The notes: generated by a model not told the origin, from the letters alone. Positions 49,015 through 58,261 are shown, numbered from the stretch's first letter. The stretch: DNA of 64,000 nt from JAEUJM01 sp964635055 (GCA_964635055.1 CAZWMT010000031.1:1-64000); one strand, 5' to 3'. A program made the numbers and translations.

Positions 49015-50589
49015 TCAGACGAGCGCGGGCTCGGGGTCGGCCGTGGGGCCGTCGCCCGCGTCGGCAGCCCTGCCCGCAGCCGCGGGGGCGTCGTGCGCAG
49101 GCTCGTCGATCCCGTCGGGGCGGATCAGCAGGGTGACCGTGAGGGCCACGAGGAGCCAGATGTAGCGGTTCCAGATGGTGTCCACGAACAGGGTCACCAT
49201 CACGTTGGCCGCGAACGCGCTGCCGAGCGCGAACAGCGAGACCTGGCACGCGGTGAGGGGACCGGCTCGTCCGGCGTAGCGGACGCCCGACTCGATCATG
49301 CCGGCGCACACCAGGATCCACCCCACCATGCCCACGAGGCCCAGGCCCACCCACAGCTCCAGGTGGCCGTCGTGCAGCTTGGACGCGGTGTCGTCGCGCA
49401 GCCCCGAGCCGGTGGCCAGACTGCTCCAACCCCGTTCCTCGAGACCACGGGTGGCGTTCTGGTAGCGCAGGATGGTCGACTCGGCCGTGCGCTCGCTGTC
49501 CGCCGAGTTGGGACGCATGAGCAGTCGGTCGAGCGAGGGCGCCCGCACGGTGGAGAACAGGCTCAAGAGCACGAGGGCACCGATCACCCCCGCCCCGATC
49601 AGCACCTGACGGCCCAGGCCCCGGCTGACGAGCCGCCACACCGCGGGCAGGCACCCGATGAGCAGCGCCAGCAACGAGCTGCGCGAGCCGGAGAACAGCA
49701 CACCCAGGCTGAGACCTGCGGCCGAGGCCGCCAGCACGACTCGAGGGCGCCATGAGGTGGCCTCGACCAGCAGGATGATCGCGAGCGCGCCCCCCACGGC
49801 GCTGACACCGCCGAACAGGTTGGGGTTGATGGCGAGCGACTGGCTCGTTCCGGTGGTTCCCCGCAGGTAGTCGAGCACCGGGTACTTGGTGAGGGTCAGC
49901 CCGACGGCGCGGCCGCCGAAGGTGGAGCGGTCGAGCAGGGGCGCTCCGGTGAGGTCGCCCAGGGCGCTCAGTGCCCCGGACACCCCACCGACGACGACGA
50001 ACGCGATCAGGAAACGACGGGCCTCGCGCCCCGTCGGTGCCACGCGGATGACGGCGACGAAGGCCAGCACGACCACGGCCAGCAGCCGCACGAGCAGCTT
50101 GGCGCTGACCATGCGCTCGTCGGCGAACACCAGTCCGATGGCGCCGCCGATGGCCATGAGCGCGATGCCGTTGCGCAGTAGTGGCGGGACCGGCAGGGGG
50201 TCGGGGCGGTGGTGGCGAGACGCCAGCGCCACGATCGCGGCGACCACGAGCACCACGTCGGCGATGGCCACCCCCGAGGTGAAGCGCACGTTCTGGAGCG
50301 GGAGCAGCGCGAAGCTGACGAGCAGCAGGAAGACCGCGACGGTGCGGAAGTCGCCCTTGCGGAGCTCGCGGGTCGCGGTGTCGAACCAGTCCCGGACGAC
50401 CACGTCGGCCCGGTGCGGCAGGGCGGCTAGGTCGCGCTGCAGCGGGCGCAGCTCACGTCGCACCGGACGCAGCGCCCGTCGCGCCCGCCGCGGCCACTGG
50501 TCGATCCGACGTTCGACCCTCCGGCCCGCGCGACGCACCGAGCGCGACAGTCGCCTCGACCGGCGGCGCAGGTCGCGAGCGAGGCTCAC
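49015..50589 (-). CDS. O-antigen ligase/polymerase (Wzy)-like membrane protein
   Basis: 524 aa from GTG 50589, overlapping the upstream gene's stop by 4 bases. A long, extremely Arg-rich cytoplasmic N-terminus of about 70 residues is followed by about eleven membrane helices. A large loop near residues 345-430 between late helices carries the variable region with HDGHLELW, typical of Wzy/O-antigen ligase proteins (PF04932 type). It would polymerise or ligate surface polysaccharide or lipid-linked glycans. The upstream gene encodes a membrane-anchored surface protein. Confidence 0.8.
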   Translation of the reverse strand: MSLARDLRRRSRRLSRSVRRAGRRVERRIDQWPRRARRALRPVRRELRPLQRDLAALPHRADVVVRDWFDTATRELRKGDFRTVAVFLLLVSFALLPLQNVRFTSGVAIADVVLVVAAIVALASRHHRPDPLPVPPLLRNGIALMAIGGAIGLVFADERMVSAKLLVRLLAVVVLAFVAVIRVAPTGREARRFLIAFVVVGGVSGALSALGDLTGAPLLDRSTFGGRAVGLTLTKYPVLDYLRGTTGTSQSLAINPNLFGGVSAVGGALAIILLVEATSWRPRVVLAASAAGLSLGVLFSGSRSSLLALLIGCLPAVWRLVSRGLGRQVLIGAGVIGALVLLSLFSTVRAPSLDRLLMRPNSADSERTAESTILRYQNATRGLEERGWSSLATGSGLRDDTASKLHDGHLELWVGLGLVGMVGWILVCAGMIESGVRYAGRAGPLTACQVSLFALGSAFAANVMVTLFVDTIWNRYIWLLVALTVTLLIRPDGIDEPAHDAPAAAGRAADAGDGPTADPEPALV

Positions 50590-51164
50590 GGCTCCACCCT
50601 CGCCGACCGCCGGCGCATCAGGACGATCCCCACGGTCGCAACCAGCGCGAGGCCCAGGCCGACCACGGTGATGCCGAAGGCCCTCCGCACGGGCCCGTCG
50701 GCGGCCTCGTACACGTACGGGCCGATGGCGACGCCGTTGATGTCCTCCGGCGTCCATCGCACCTTCAGGTGGTAGTCGCCGGCTTCAGGCACGTTGAAGG
50801 TGAACTCCGCGTGACCGCCGAGGCCCGAGGGGTCGGTGTAGGTCACGAAGCTCTGGAAGCGGCGCAGGACCGTGCGTCGGCTGCCGGGCGCGTCGGGCAA
50901 CAGGATGATCTCGGTGGGGTCGATGTAGCTGTTGGGGGTGACGGGGCCCTCGACGTAGAGGAGGTAGTCGCCCGGCTCGTCGAAGGTGAGGTCGGCCTGT
51001 CCCGGGGCGCCGGCCCGGTCGAAGCCCTTGATGCGGTGCTCGACACGGGTGGACTCCCGAGCGATCTGCGACACCGCGAGGACGAGGGCGACCGCCACGA
51101 TCGCCACCGGGACGGCGAACCACACGCGTGATGGCCGACGAACCGCCGGTGCCTCGGGAGCCAC
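50586..51164 (-). CDS. Membrane-anchored surface protein with beta-sandwich-like domain
   Basis: 192 aa from GTG 51164, chosen because TAGGAT is 8 bases before it and because longer in-frame starts collide with the divergent gene. One helix near residues 15-33, an extracellular beta-rich domain with repeated YLLYVEGPV, GGHAEFTFNVPEAGDYHLKV type strands, and a second helix near the C-terminus followed by RRRS. No family is certain; the pattern resembles small pre-peptidase or carbohydrate-binding modules. In an operon with the Wzy-like polymerase and the dehydrogenase. Confidence 0.7.
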   Translation of the reverse strand: MAPEAPAVRRPSRVWFAVPVAIVAVALVLAVSQIARESTRVEHRIKGFDRAGAPGQADLTFDEPGDYLLYVEGPVTPNSYIDPTEIILLPDAPGSRRTVLRRFQSFVTYTDPSGLGGHAEFTFNVPEAGDYHLKVRWTPEDINGVAIGPYVYEAADGPVRRAFGITVVGLGLALVATVGIVLMRRRSARVEP

Positions 51165-51285
51165 GACCAGCGATCCTAACGAGGCTGGCCGCGGCCCAAG
51201 GGCCGCCCGGCGGCGTGGGGTCGTCTCGGGGGCACTCGGGGGCGTGGGCGGGAGCGTCGGGTGCCACGGAGTAGCGTCTGGCGCC

Positions 51286-52356
51286 GTGGTGGGTGCCCGT
51301 CTCCGAAGCGCGCGCTGCCGGATGGCGGTCGTCTCGCTGGTCGTGGTGGTGCTGGCCACCTCGTGCGCGAGCGAGGACGGCGGTGGCGCCGCCCGGGACT
51401 TCGACTTCGTCGGCGGCCCGGTGATCCCGGCCGACCTCTCGGCGCCGCTCGGCGACCCGACCCCTGCTGACGCGTTCGCCGGCGACGCGGCCCAGGACGA
51501 GCTGGCCTCGGCGTGCGAGGACGGTCAGCTCCGGGCCTGCGACGACCTCTACCAACGAGGGGCCGTCGGCTCGCCCTACACCACCTACGCCTTCTCCTGC
51601 GGTGGCCGGCTCGCGCCGCCCCCGGCCGCCGGTCAGGCGCCGAATTGCCGGCTCCGGTCGATCGGTCACGTTGCCGGCCTGGGCGGGACGGCACCCACCG
51701 GCGACTCGCCCACGCTCGACGGGCTGGCCGAGACCTGTGCCGCGATCAACGGGCTCGAGTCCTGTGACTCGCTGTACCGCCAGGCGCCGCAGGGCAGCGA
51801 GTACGCCAGCTTCGGCACGACCTGCGGCTACCGGACCGTCGACTCGCGGCCCAACGCCTGCGCGGGCTTCGACGGCATCCCGGAGGGGCGTCCGCTCGGC
51901 GACGTCGGAGACGACCCCGCCCTCGACGTCCTCGCCAACGAGTGCTTCGCGGCCCGCATCAGCTCGTGTGACGAGCTCTACGCCTCGAGCGACCGGGGGT
52001 CGGTGTACGAGACCTACGCCCAGACGTGCGGTGGCCGGCTGGCCGAGATCGTCGAGCAGGTGCAGCCATCGTGCGACCTGCGGTTCAACGACCCCGTGCC
52101 GACGAACGCGGTGCCCTCGCCGGGCCGGCTGGGTGACTCACGCCGGCTCGACCGGCTCGTCGATGCGTGCGCGGAGGGCTCGATGGTGTCGTGCGACGAG
52201 CTGTTCGACCGGAGCGACCTCAACACCGACTACGAGAACTTCGGTGCCACCTGCGGGGGCCGGTTCGCCGCGCAGCGCCAGAACCTCCAGTTCAGCGCGG
52301 CGGGCGAGTGCGAGTCGCGCGTCGTGGTGGTGCCCGAGGGCACCGAGGCCACGTAG
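51286..52356 (+). CDS. Lipoprotein with four Cys-rich repeats
   Basis: 356 aa from GTG 51286; TAGCGT eight bases before it. Signal peptide with lipobox-like ATSC (Cys27). The mature chain has four repeats of about 70 residues, each with an L-x2-x-C segment, then CDDLY/CDSLY/CDELY/CDELF, a GSxY element (TDY in the last) and CGGR or CGYR. Three cysteines per repeat suggest internal disulfides. Similar CDxLY-GSxYE-TCGGR units occur in many actinobacterial secreted proteins of unknown function, often annotated near septum-formation proteins. Divergent from the Wzy operon. Confidence 0.8.
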   Translation: MVGARLRSARCRMAVVSLVVVVLATSCASEDGGGAARDFDFVGGPVIPADLSAPLGDPTPADAFAGDAAQDELASACEDGQLRACDDLYQRGAVGSPYTTYAFSCGGRLAPPPAAGQAPNCRLRSIGHVAGLGGTAPTGDSPTLDGLAETCAAINGLESCDSLYRQAPQGSEYASFGTTCGYRTVDSRPNACAGFDGIPEGRPLGDVGDDPALDVLANECFAARISSCDELYASSDRGSVYETYAQTCGGRLAEIVEQVQPSCDLRFNDPVPTNAVPSPGRLGDSRRLDRLVDACAEGSMVSCDELFDRSDLNTDYENFGATCGGRFAAQRQNLQFSAAGECESRVVVVPEGTEAT

Positions 52357-52393
52357 GAAACGCGGGCCACCAAGCTGCCAGTCGTCGGGGCGT

Positions 52394-54028
52394 CTACGAC
52401 AGCTGCGTGGACGCCAGCTCGCCGGTGGCGACCGATTGGGCCCAGCGGTAGTCGGCCTTGCCGCTCGGGGAGCGCTGCATGGTGGCGACCACGTTGAGCT
52501 GACGCGGCACCTTGTAGCCCGCGATCTTGTCCCGGCAGTGCTGCTGGATCTGCTCGAGGTCGGGCTCGGCGCCCTCCCGCAGCTGGACGACCGCGGCCAC
52601 CCGTTGGCCCCATAGCTCGTCGGGCACGCCCACCACCACGGCGTCGAACACGTCGGGGTGGGACTTCACCGCGCCCTCCACCTCCTCGGGGAAGATCTTC
52701 TCGCCACCGGAGTTGATCGACACCGATCCCCGGCCCAGCAGGGTGATGGTGCCGTCGGCCTCGAGGTAGGCGAAGTCACCGGGCATGGCGTAGCGGGTGC
52801 CGTCCGGGCCGGTGACGAAGGTCTCGGCGGTCTTGACCGGGTCGTTGTAGTAGCCGACCGGGATGTTGCCCGACCGGGCGACCTTGCCCATCACCCCCGA
52901 ACCCGGGGCCACGGGCCGCAGCTCCTCGTCGAGTACGACGGCGCCCTTGATCACGCTCACCGTGGGGCCGCCGGCCATCTTGGTGTTGCCCTTGGTGATG
53001 ACGGCCATGCCGTTGTTGCCGCTCTCCGACGAGCCGATGGCGTCGGTGATCACCAGGTCGGGCAGGAACTCGAAGAACTTGTCCTTCACCGACGCCGAGA
53101 AGATCGCCGCGCTGCTGGTGACGGCCACGAGCGACGACGTGTCGTAGGCGTCGGGGTGGGACTCGAGCTCCTCGATGAGCGGCCGGCCCATGGCGTCACC
53201 GGTGATCATGAGCAGGTTCACCTTCTGGTCGGCCACCGTGCGCCACACGTCGGCCGGGTCGAACCGGGCGGTGAGCACCACCTTGTTGCCGGTGAAGCTC
53301 TGGCCCATCACGCCCCACTGGGTGGCGCCGTGCATCAGGGGGGCGATGGGGAAGAACGTGAGCTGGCCGCCGTCGGCGGCGTGGCTCTTCTCCACCATCT
53401 GCTCGGGACGGGCGACCCGCTCACTGGTGTACGGGTCGATGCCGCCACCGAGGGCCATGAACACGTCCTCGTGGCGCCACACCACGCCCTTGGGCATGCC
53501 GGTGGTGCCACCGGTGTAGAGGATGTAGTGGTCGTCGGCCGAGCGGGGACCGAAATCGCGCTCGGGTGACCCCGCGGCCATCGCGTCCTCGAACGGCGTG
53601 GCGCTGAGGTCGGCCAGGTCGGCGTCGCTGCCGTCCTCGATCACGATCGAGTGCTGGAGCAGCGGCAGATTGTCGATGACGTTGCCCACGCGGGAGGCGA
53701 ACTCGCGCGCGAACACCAGCGCCTTCAGGTCGGCGTTCCCGAACAGGTACGCCAGCTCTCCCTCGACGTAGCGGTAGTTGATGTTGATCCACACCGCCCG
53801 CAGCTTGAACACCGCCCAGAGGGTCTCGACCCACTCGACCGAGTTGTAGGCGTAGATGCCCACGTGGTCGCCGGGGCCGACGCCCTGGTCCGCGAGGTGG
53901 TGGGCCAGGCGGTTGGCCCGGGCCTCCATCTCGCCGTAGGTGCGGGTGTCGCCGTCGGCCACCAGGTACTCGCGGTCGGCGAAGGCGTCGGCGGCATGCT
54001 CGAACAGATCGGCCAGGTTGAATTCCAT
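52394..54028 (-). CDS. fadD19: Steroid side-chain acyl-CoA ligase FadD19
   Basis: 544 aa, ATG start. Adenylating enzyme with YTGGTTGMPKGVVWRHEDVF, HGATQW, DAIGSSESG and the hinge and catalytic segment RGSVSINSGGEKIFPEEVE. These, with SPERDFGPRS and NLLMITGDAM, agree with M. tuberculosis FadD19, which activates C26 and branched steroid acids. Orientation is also conserved: in that organism fadD19 is divergent from echA19 as here. A KstR-like box lies between. The C-terminal Lys is in SPSGKADYRW. Confidence 0.92.
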   Translation of the reverse strand: MEFNLADLFEHAADAFADREYLVADGDTRTYGEMEARANRLAHHLADQGVGPGDHVGIYAYNSVEWVETLWAVFKLRAVWININYRYVEGELAYLFGNADLKALVFAREFASRVGNVIDNLPLLQHSIVIEDGSDADLADLSATPFEDAMAAGSPERDFGPRSADDHYILYTGGTTGMPKGVVWRHEDVFMALGGGIDPYTSERVARPEQMVEKSHAADGGQLTFFPIAPLMHGATQWGVMGQSFTGNKVVLTARFDPADVWRTVADQKVNLLMITGDAMGRPLIEELESHPDAYDTSSLVAVTSSAAIFSASVKDKFFEFLPDLVITDAIGSSESGNNGMAVITKGNTKMAGGPTVSVIKGAVVLDEELRPVAPGSGVMGKVARSGNIPVGYYNDPVKTAETFVTGPDGTRYAMPGDFAYLEADGTITLLGRGSVSINSGGEKIFPEEVEGAVKSHPDVFDAVVVGVPDELWGQRVAAVVQLREGAEPDLEQIQQHCRDKIAGYKVPRQLNVVATMQRSPSGKADYRWAQSVATGELASTQLS

Positions 54029-54050
54029 CGTGGCGCAGTATCCCCGAAAA

Positions 54051-54066
54051 CTGGAATCTGTTCTAG
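54051..54066. promoter_or_regulatory. KstR-like operator CTGGAATCTGTTCTAG
   Basis: The 14-base core TGGAATCTGTTCTA fits TNNAACNNGTTNNA with one change (AAT for AAC). It is centred in the 47-bp gap between divergent fadD19 and echA19. Confidence 0.8.
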
Positions 54067-54075
54067 ATTTCGGGC

Positions 54076-54882
54076 ATGACCAGCTCCGGAACCGAGAACC
54101 TCCTCGTCGAGCGCGAGGGCACGACGATGGTCGTCACCATGAACCGGCCCGAGGCCAAGAACGCCCTGAGCCTGCCGATGCTCGTGGGCATGGCCGACGC
54201 CTGGGTGGAGGCCGACGAGGACGACAGCGTGCGGGCCATCATCCTCACCGGGGCGGGCGGCGACTTCTGCACCGGCATGGACCTGAAGGCGTTCGCCGGC
54301 GGTGAGCAGGGCAACGAGAAGTACCAGCAGCGCATGGCCGACGATCCCGACCTCCACTGGAAGGCGCTGCTGCGCCACTACCAGCCCAAGAAGCCGCTGA
54401 TCGCGGCGGTCGAGGGCTACGCGGTCGCGGGCGGTACCGAGATCCTGCAGGGCACCGACATCCGGGTGGCGGGCGAGAGCGCCACCTTCGGGGTGTTCGA
54501 GGCCAAGCGGGGCCTGTTCCCGCTGGGTGGCTCGACCGTGCGGCTGCGCCGGCAGATCCCCTTCACCGTGGCCATGGACATGCTGCTCTCCGCCCGGTCG
54601 ATGACCGCGGAGGAGGCGCTGCGCGTCGGGCTGATCGGCCACGTGGTGCCCGACGGTGGCGCGCTGGACAAGGCGCTGGAGATCGCGGGCGTGATCGGCG
54701 AGTGCGGGCCCCTGGCGGTCGAGGCCATCAAGCGCTCCGTGCGCGAGAGCGAGGGCATGTCCGAGGAGGAGGGCCTCGCCAACGAGCTCGAGATCGGCTG
54801 GCCCATCTTCGGCACCGAGGACGCGAAGGAGGGCGCGAAGGCGTTCAAGGAGAAGCGCCCCGCCAACTTCCAGCGCAAGTAG
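54076..54882 (+). CDS. echA19: Enoyl-CoA hydratase EchA19
   Basis: 268 aa, ATG start. Crotonase with VTMNRPEAKNALS, GGDFCTGMDLKAF, VEGYAVAGGTEILQGTDIRVAGESATFG and Glu in FEAKRGLFP. The AGGTEILQGTDIRVAGES run and C-terminal DAKEG-AFxEKRxxNFQ are those of M. tuberculosis EchA19 as recalled, which hydrates steroid enoyl-CoA. Partner of the divergent fadD19. Ends at an element-family-A-like hairpin. Confidence 0.92.
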   Translation: MTSSGTENLLVEREGTTMVVTMNRPEAKNALSLPMLVGMADAWVEADEDDSVRAIILTGAGGDFCTGMDLKAFAGGEQGNEKYQQRMADDPDLHWKALLRHYQPKKPLIAAVEGYAVAGGTEILQGTDIRVAGESATFGVFEAKRGLFPLGGSTVRLRRQIPFTVAMDMLLSARSMTAEEALRVGLIGHVVPDGGALDKALEIAGVIGECGPLAVEAIKRSVRESEGMSEEEGLANELEIGWPIFGTEDAKEGAKAFKEKRPANFQRK

Positions 54883-54896
54883 CCAGATGTCGCGGC

Positions 54897-54937
54897 GGGC
54901 GCCCGATCTCACGGTCGGGACGACGGGACCGGGCGCC
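54897..54937. terminator. Degenerate family A element
   Basis: GGCGCCCG (54898-54905) pairs with CGGGCGCC (54930-54937). The flanks CCCGAT and CAGTCGT and a centre rich in GGTCGGGACG recall the 5849 and 37563 elements. It separates convergent echA19 and thioesterase genes. Confidence 0.6.
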
Positions 54938-54942
54938 AGTCG

Positions 54943-55626
54943 TCAGCTGAGCCCGCCCTTGGGGCGGATGAAGAGGCACTCGGCCTCGGCCAGCACGTCG
55001 TCGCGGTCGCGGGCGGTGCCCCAGCAGAGGATCTTGCGACCCTCCACGCCCCGCACACCGGCTTCGTAGTCGATACGTCGGTTGAGGGGGGTGGGCAGGA
55101 TCATGCGCACGGTGAGCGTGCCCGTGAACCCGGCGTAGCCGCTGGCCATCTGGGCGCAGCCGAGGAGGTCGTCGAAGGCGGCGGCCACGAAACCGCCGTG
55201 CAGGCTGTTGGGCGGGCCCTCGTAGGCGTCGGTCCACACCGCGTGGCCGCGGGTGATCTCGGGGTCGCTCATGTCGATGTACAGGGGTGGGGCCAGGGGG
55301 TTGCTGCGCCCGCTGATGCCGCTGCGCTCCACCAGCACGCCGTCCTCGCCGCCGGCGGCCGACAGCCCGCCCTTGCGGCGGAGGCTGGGGTGGGAGTCGA
55401 GGGCGTCGGCGAGGCCCATGGCCTTGGTGATCAGGGCCACCAGGTCGTCGTCGTCGCTGTCCTCGAGGTCGAGCAGGGCGGTGGCCTCCACGGCCCGCTT
55501 GATCTCGCGCACCAGGTCGTGCTTGCGCAGCCGAGGGCCGGCGTCGGGTGCGGGGCCGCCGGCCCACAACAGACGGGCGTCCTCGGGGAGCATGGGCTGG
55601 TCCGACATCTCAGGCGTCTCCGGCAT
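54943..55626 (-). CDS. Hotdog-fold thioesterase
   Basis: 227 aa, ATG start. The C-terminal half is a PaaI/4HBT-type hotdog domain: NSLHGGFVAAAFDDLLGCAQ forms the central helix with the active-site Asp in DDL and the catalytic HGG loop. The N-terminal 110 residues are a helical and acidic extension of unknown role. It hydrolyses acyl-CoA, probably releasing CoA from stalled steroid or fatty intermediates. Position just after echA19, in convergent orientation, supports but does not prove this. Confidence 0.83.
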   Translation of the reverse strand: MPETPEMSDQPMLPEDARLLWAGGPAPDAGPRLRKHDLVREIKRAVEATALLDLEDSDDDDLVALITKAMGLADALDSHPSLRRKGGLSAAGGEDGVLVERSGISGRSNPLAPPLYIDMSDPEITRGHAVWTDAYEGPPNSLHGGFVAAAFDDLLGCAQMASGYAGFTGTLTVRMILPTPLNRRIDYEAGVRGVEGRKILCWGTARDRDDVLAEAECLFIRPKGGLS

Positions 55627-55673
55627 GAGGCGAGGTTAGGCATCCGGGCCGGGTGACCTGTTCCCGGCGCTGG

Positions 55674-56204
55674 TCAGGGCAGCGGCACGTCGCTGCCCGT
55701 GAGGCCACGTCCCGCCCGCAGGTCGAGGAACGAGGCCACGTCGGCGGCCACCGCCTCGCGCCCCTCCTCCGAGTCGTACATCCGGTCCCGCAGGTCGGCG
55801 CGGCTGGTGAATCCCAGTTCGGCCAACCCGTCGAAGGCCGGCGCGTCGGGCGTGAGGGCGTCGGTGATCACGTGCTGGACGTACCGTCCGAGGCCGGGGT
55901 GGTGCCGACGGGCGAGTGGGGTGTGGACCGTCGTCCAGTGCTCGACGAACTGGTCGTGGGTGAGGTCGGGGTGGCGGCGCACGAAGACCAGGCGGGTCAC
56001 CTCGGCCGGGCCACCGATGCGGTCCCACTGGTGGTGGGGCGTTGCCAGGTAGGCGTCCACGCCACCGCCCACCCACTCGGGCTCCTCGTCGAGGAACGCC
56101 ACCGCCTCGACGCCCCCGGTGCCACCGGGGTCGGCCACGACCAGGCGCCGTCCGGCGAGGAGGCCGCTCCCGCTGTGCCACGACGCCAGGATCACCTCTG
56201 CCAT
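55674..56204 (-). CDS. EthD/dimeric alpha-beta barrel domain protein
   Basis: 176 aa from ATG 56204; an in-frame ATG at 56213 would add three residues. The C-terminal half holds the EthD pattern VRRHPDLTHDQFVEHWTTVH with HHPGLGRYVQHV, and the N-terminal half is a weaker similar barrel half (AEVILASWHSGSG). EthD-like proteins accompany oxidative degradation genes and may act as small monooxygenases or isomerases. Divergent from an LLM flavin enzyme. Confidence 0.78.
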   Translation of the reverse strand: MAEVILASWHSGSGLLAGRRLVVADPGGTGGVEAVAFLDEEPEWVGGGVDAYLATPHHQWDRIGGPAEVTRLVFVRRHPDLTHDQFVEHWTTVHTPLARRHHPGLGRYVQHVITDALTPDAPAFDGLAELGFTSRADLRDRMYDSEEGREAVAADVASFLDLRAGRGLTGSDVPLP

Positions 56205-56254
56205 GCTCGTCATCATGGTCGGCAGGACGAGCGACGACAGCACGGGCCGACACG

Positions 56255-56290
56255 ACCGCACGGACCGACACCACCGCACGGACCGACACC
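56255..56290. repeat. Two perfect 18-bp direct repeats
   Basis: ACCGCACGGACCGACACC twice in tandem in the gap between divergent EthD-like and LLM genes, with a partial unit before. May bind a regulator or be a small minisatellite. Confidence 0.7.
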
Positions 56291-56318
56291 ACGCCGGGAC
56301 GAGGGGCAGGGGGTAGCC

Positions 56319-57335
56319 GTGGAGTTCGACATCGCCCTGCGCGCCACCACCCCTGCCGACGTGGCGGTCGAGGCCCGGCAGCTGGAAGCCGCGGGGTGGG
56401 GCGGTGCGTTCACCTTCGACGGGCCCCACGACCCGTTCCTGCCCGTCGTCACCGCCGCCGCCCACACCGAACGGCTGGCCCTGTTCACCAACGTGGCCGT
56501 GGCCCTGGCCCGCAACCCGATGACGGTGGCCGTCACGGCCAACGACCTGCAGTTGCAGACTGCCGGGCGCTTCCTGCTGGGGATCGGCTCGCAGGTGCGC
56601 CCGCACATCGAGCGACGGTTCTCGATGCCGTGGTCGCGGCCGGTGGCCCGCATGGCCGAGTTCGCGGCCGCGGTGAAGGCCATCCAGGCGTCGTGGGCCA
56701 CGGGCGAGCCGCTGGGCTTCCACGGCGAGTTCTACCGCCACGACCTCATGCCGCCGTTCTTCGACCCCGGCCCCAACCCGTTCGGGCCACCGCCCGTGCT
56801 CCTCGGTGCCGTGGGCCCGAGGATGACCGAGGCGGCCGGCCGTGCCGCCGACGGCCTGCTGGCCCACCCGTTCACCAGCGCCTCGTACTTCGCCACCGCC
56901 ACCATGGCCGCCTTCGACGCGGGCCTGCAGGCGTCGGGGAGGTCCCGCCGCGACGCGATGGTGGTGGCGTCGGTGATCGTCGCCACGGGCACGACCGACG
57001 AGGAGTACGAGCGCAACGTGGAGGCCGCTCGCCACCGCCTCGCCTTCTACGGGTCGACGCCGGCGTACCGACCGGTGCTCGAGCACCACGGCTGGGGCGA
57101 CCTGCAGCCGATCCTCCAACAGCTCACCCGGGAAAGCCGGTGGGACGACCTGGCCGGCCGCATCGACGACGAGATGCTCGACACGCTCGCCGTCCGGGGG
57201 CCCGTCGGCGAGGTCCGCGCTGAGGTCGAGGCCCGCTTCGGCCCGTTCGCCCCCGAGCGGGTGACGATCGCGGCGGCGGGGCCGCCGTCGGTCGAGACGG
57301 TGGCCGCCCTGGGCGCGGCGCTGTCGGCACCCTGA
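56319..57335 (+). CDS. LLM-class flavin-dependent oxidoreductase
   Basis: 338 aa from GTG 56319 with a purine-rich stretch (AGGGGG) upstream. Luciferase-like TIM barrel: FTFDGPHDP, FTNVAVALARNPMTVA and FLLGIGSQV, typical of the F420-dependent methylene-tetrahydromethanopterin-reductase-like subgroup common in actinobacteria. It probably oxidises or reduces a ring compound with F420 or FMN. Not recognised as a known steroid enzyme. Divergent from an EthD-like gene. Confidence 0.82.
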   Translation: MEFDIALRATTPADVAVEARQLEAAGWGGAFTFDGPHDPFLPVVTAAAHTERLALFTNVAVALARNPMTVAVTANDLQLQTAGRFLLGIGSQVRPHIERRFSMPWSRPVARMAEFAAAVKAIQASWATGEPLGFHGEFYRHDLMPPFFDPGPNPFGPPPVLLGAVGPRMTEAAGRAADGLLAHPFTSASYFATATMAAFDAGLQASGRSRRDAMVVASVIVATGTTDEEYERNVEAARHRLAFYGSTPAYRPVLEHHGWGDLQPILQQLTRESRWDDLAGRIDDEMLDTLAVRGPVGEVRAEVEARFGPFAPERVTIAAAGPPSVETVAALGAALSAP

Positions 57336-57454
57336 GCCCGGCGATCCGGCGGTCGCCGGCGCCGAGCCGAGCCCGGTAGCACGACCGACGCCGCGCCCCG
57401 GGGTCGTCGATGGCTGTGCCAAGGTGGCCGGGTTCGCCGACGGGGGAGGATCGC

Positions 57455-58261
57455 ATGGGTGCGCTCGACGGGAAGGTGGCCATCGTCACCGGGGCGGGGC
57501 AGGGCATCGGCCGGGGCATCGCCCGCCGCCTGGCGGGCGCGGGTGCCGCGGTGCTGGTGGCCGAGCTCAACCCCGAGGCCGCCGAGCGGGTGGCCGACGA
57601 GCTCCGTGGCGACCTCGGCGCCGATGCCGAGTGGACCCGCACCGACGTGAGCGTGAAGGACGACGTGCTCGCCATGGTGGCGACCGCGCGGGAGCGATGG
57701 GCCGGCGTCGACGTGCTCGTGAACAACGCCTGGGGCGGTGGCGGCTTCGGCCGCATCGAGTGGAAGGCCGACGAGGAGATCGAGCGGGGGCTGAAGGTGG
57801 GCTTCTGGGGTGCCTACTGGGCCATGCAGGCGTGCTATCCGATCCTGCGCGACCGGGGCGGCGGCTCGATCGTGAACCTGTGCTCGCTCAACGGGGTGAA
57901 CGCCCACCTCTACACGGTCGAGTACAACACCGCGAAGGAGGCGATCCGGGCCATGAGCCGCACCGCGGCACGCGAGTGGGCACGACACGCCATCCGGGTC
58001 AACATGATCTGCCCGGCGGCGGTGACCCCCGCCTACGAGATGTTCCGGCAGTTCGCGCCCGAGAACGCCGCCGAGCTGCTGGCCATGAACCCCATGGGCC
58101 GCATGGGCGACCCCGAGGCCGACATCGGGGGTGTGGCGGTGTTCCTGGCATCGGACGACGCTCGCTACCTCACCGGCAACACCCTCTTCGTCGACGGGGG
58201 CAGCCACATCAACGGCGTCAGCTGGGACCCGGGCCTCCCCGAGGACCCTCCGGCGTCCTGA
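57455..58261 (+). CDS. Short-chain dehydrogenase with altered NNAG motif
   Basis: 268 aa, ATG 57455 after GGGGGAGGA. TGAGQGIG, VAELNPEA, NNAWGGGG (Gly to Trp in the usual NNAG), LCSLNG with catalytic Ser and YNTAK. The WGGGGFGRIEWK insertion is unusual. It is followed after 153 bases by fadE30 and may be part of the ring C/D degradation group. Substrate unknown. Confidence 0.85.
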   Translation: MGALDGKVAIVTGAGQGIGRGIARRLAGAGAAVLVAELNPEAAERVADELRGDLGADAEWTRTDVSVKDDVLAMVATARERWAGVDVLVNNAWGGGGFGRIEWKADEEIERGLKVGFWGAYWAMQACYPILRDRGGGSIVNLCSLNGVNAHLYTVEYNTAKEAIRAMSRTAAREWARHAIRVNMICPAAVTPAYEMFRQFAPENAAELLAMNPMGRMGDPEADIGGVAVFLASDDARYLTGNTLFVDGGSHINGVSWDPGLPEDPPAS

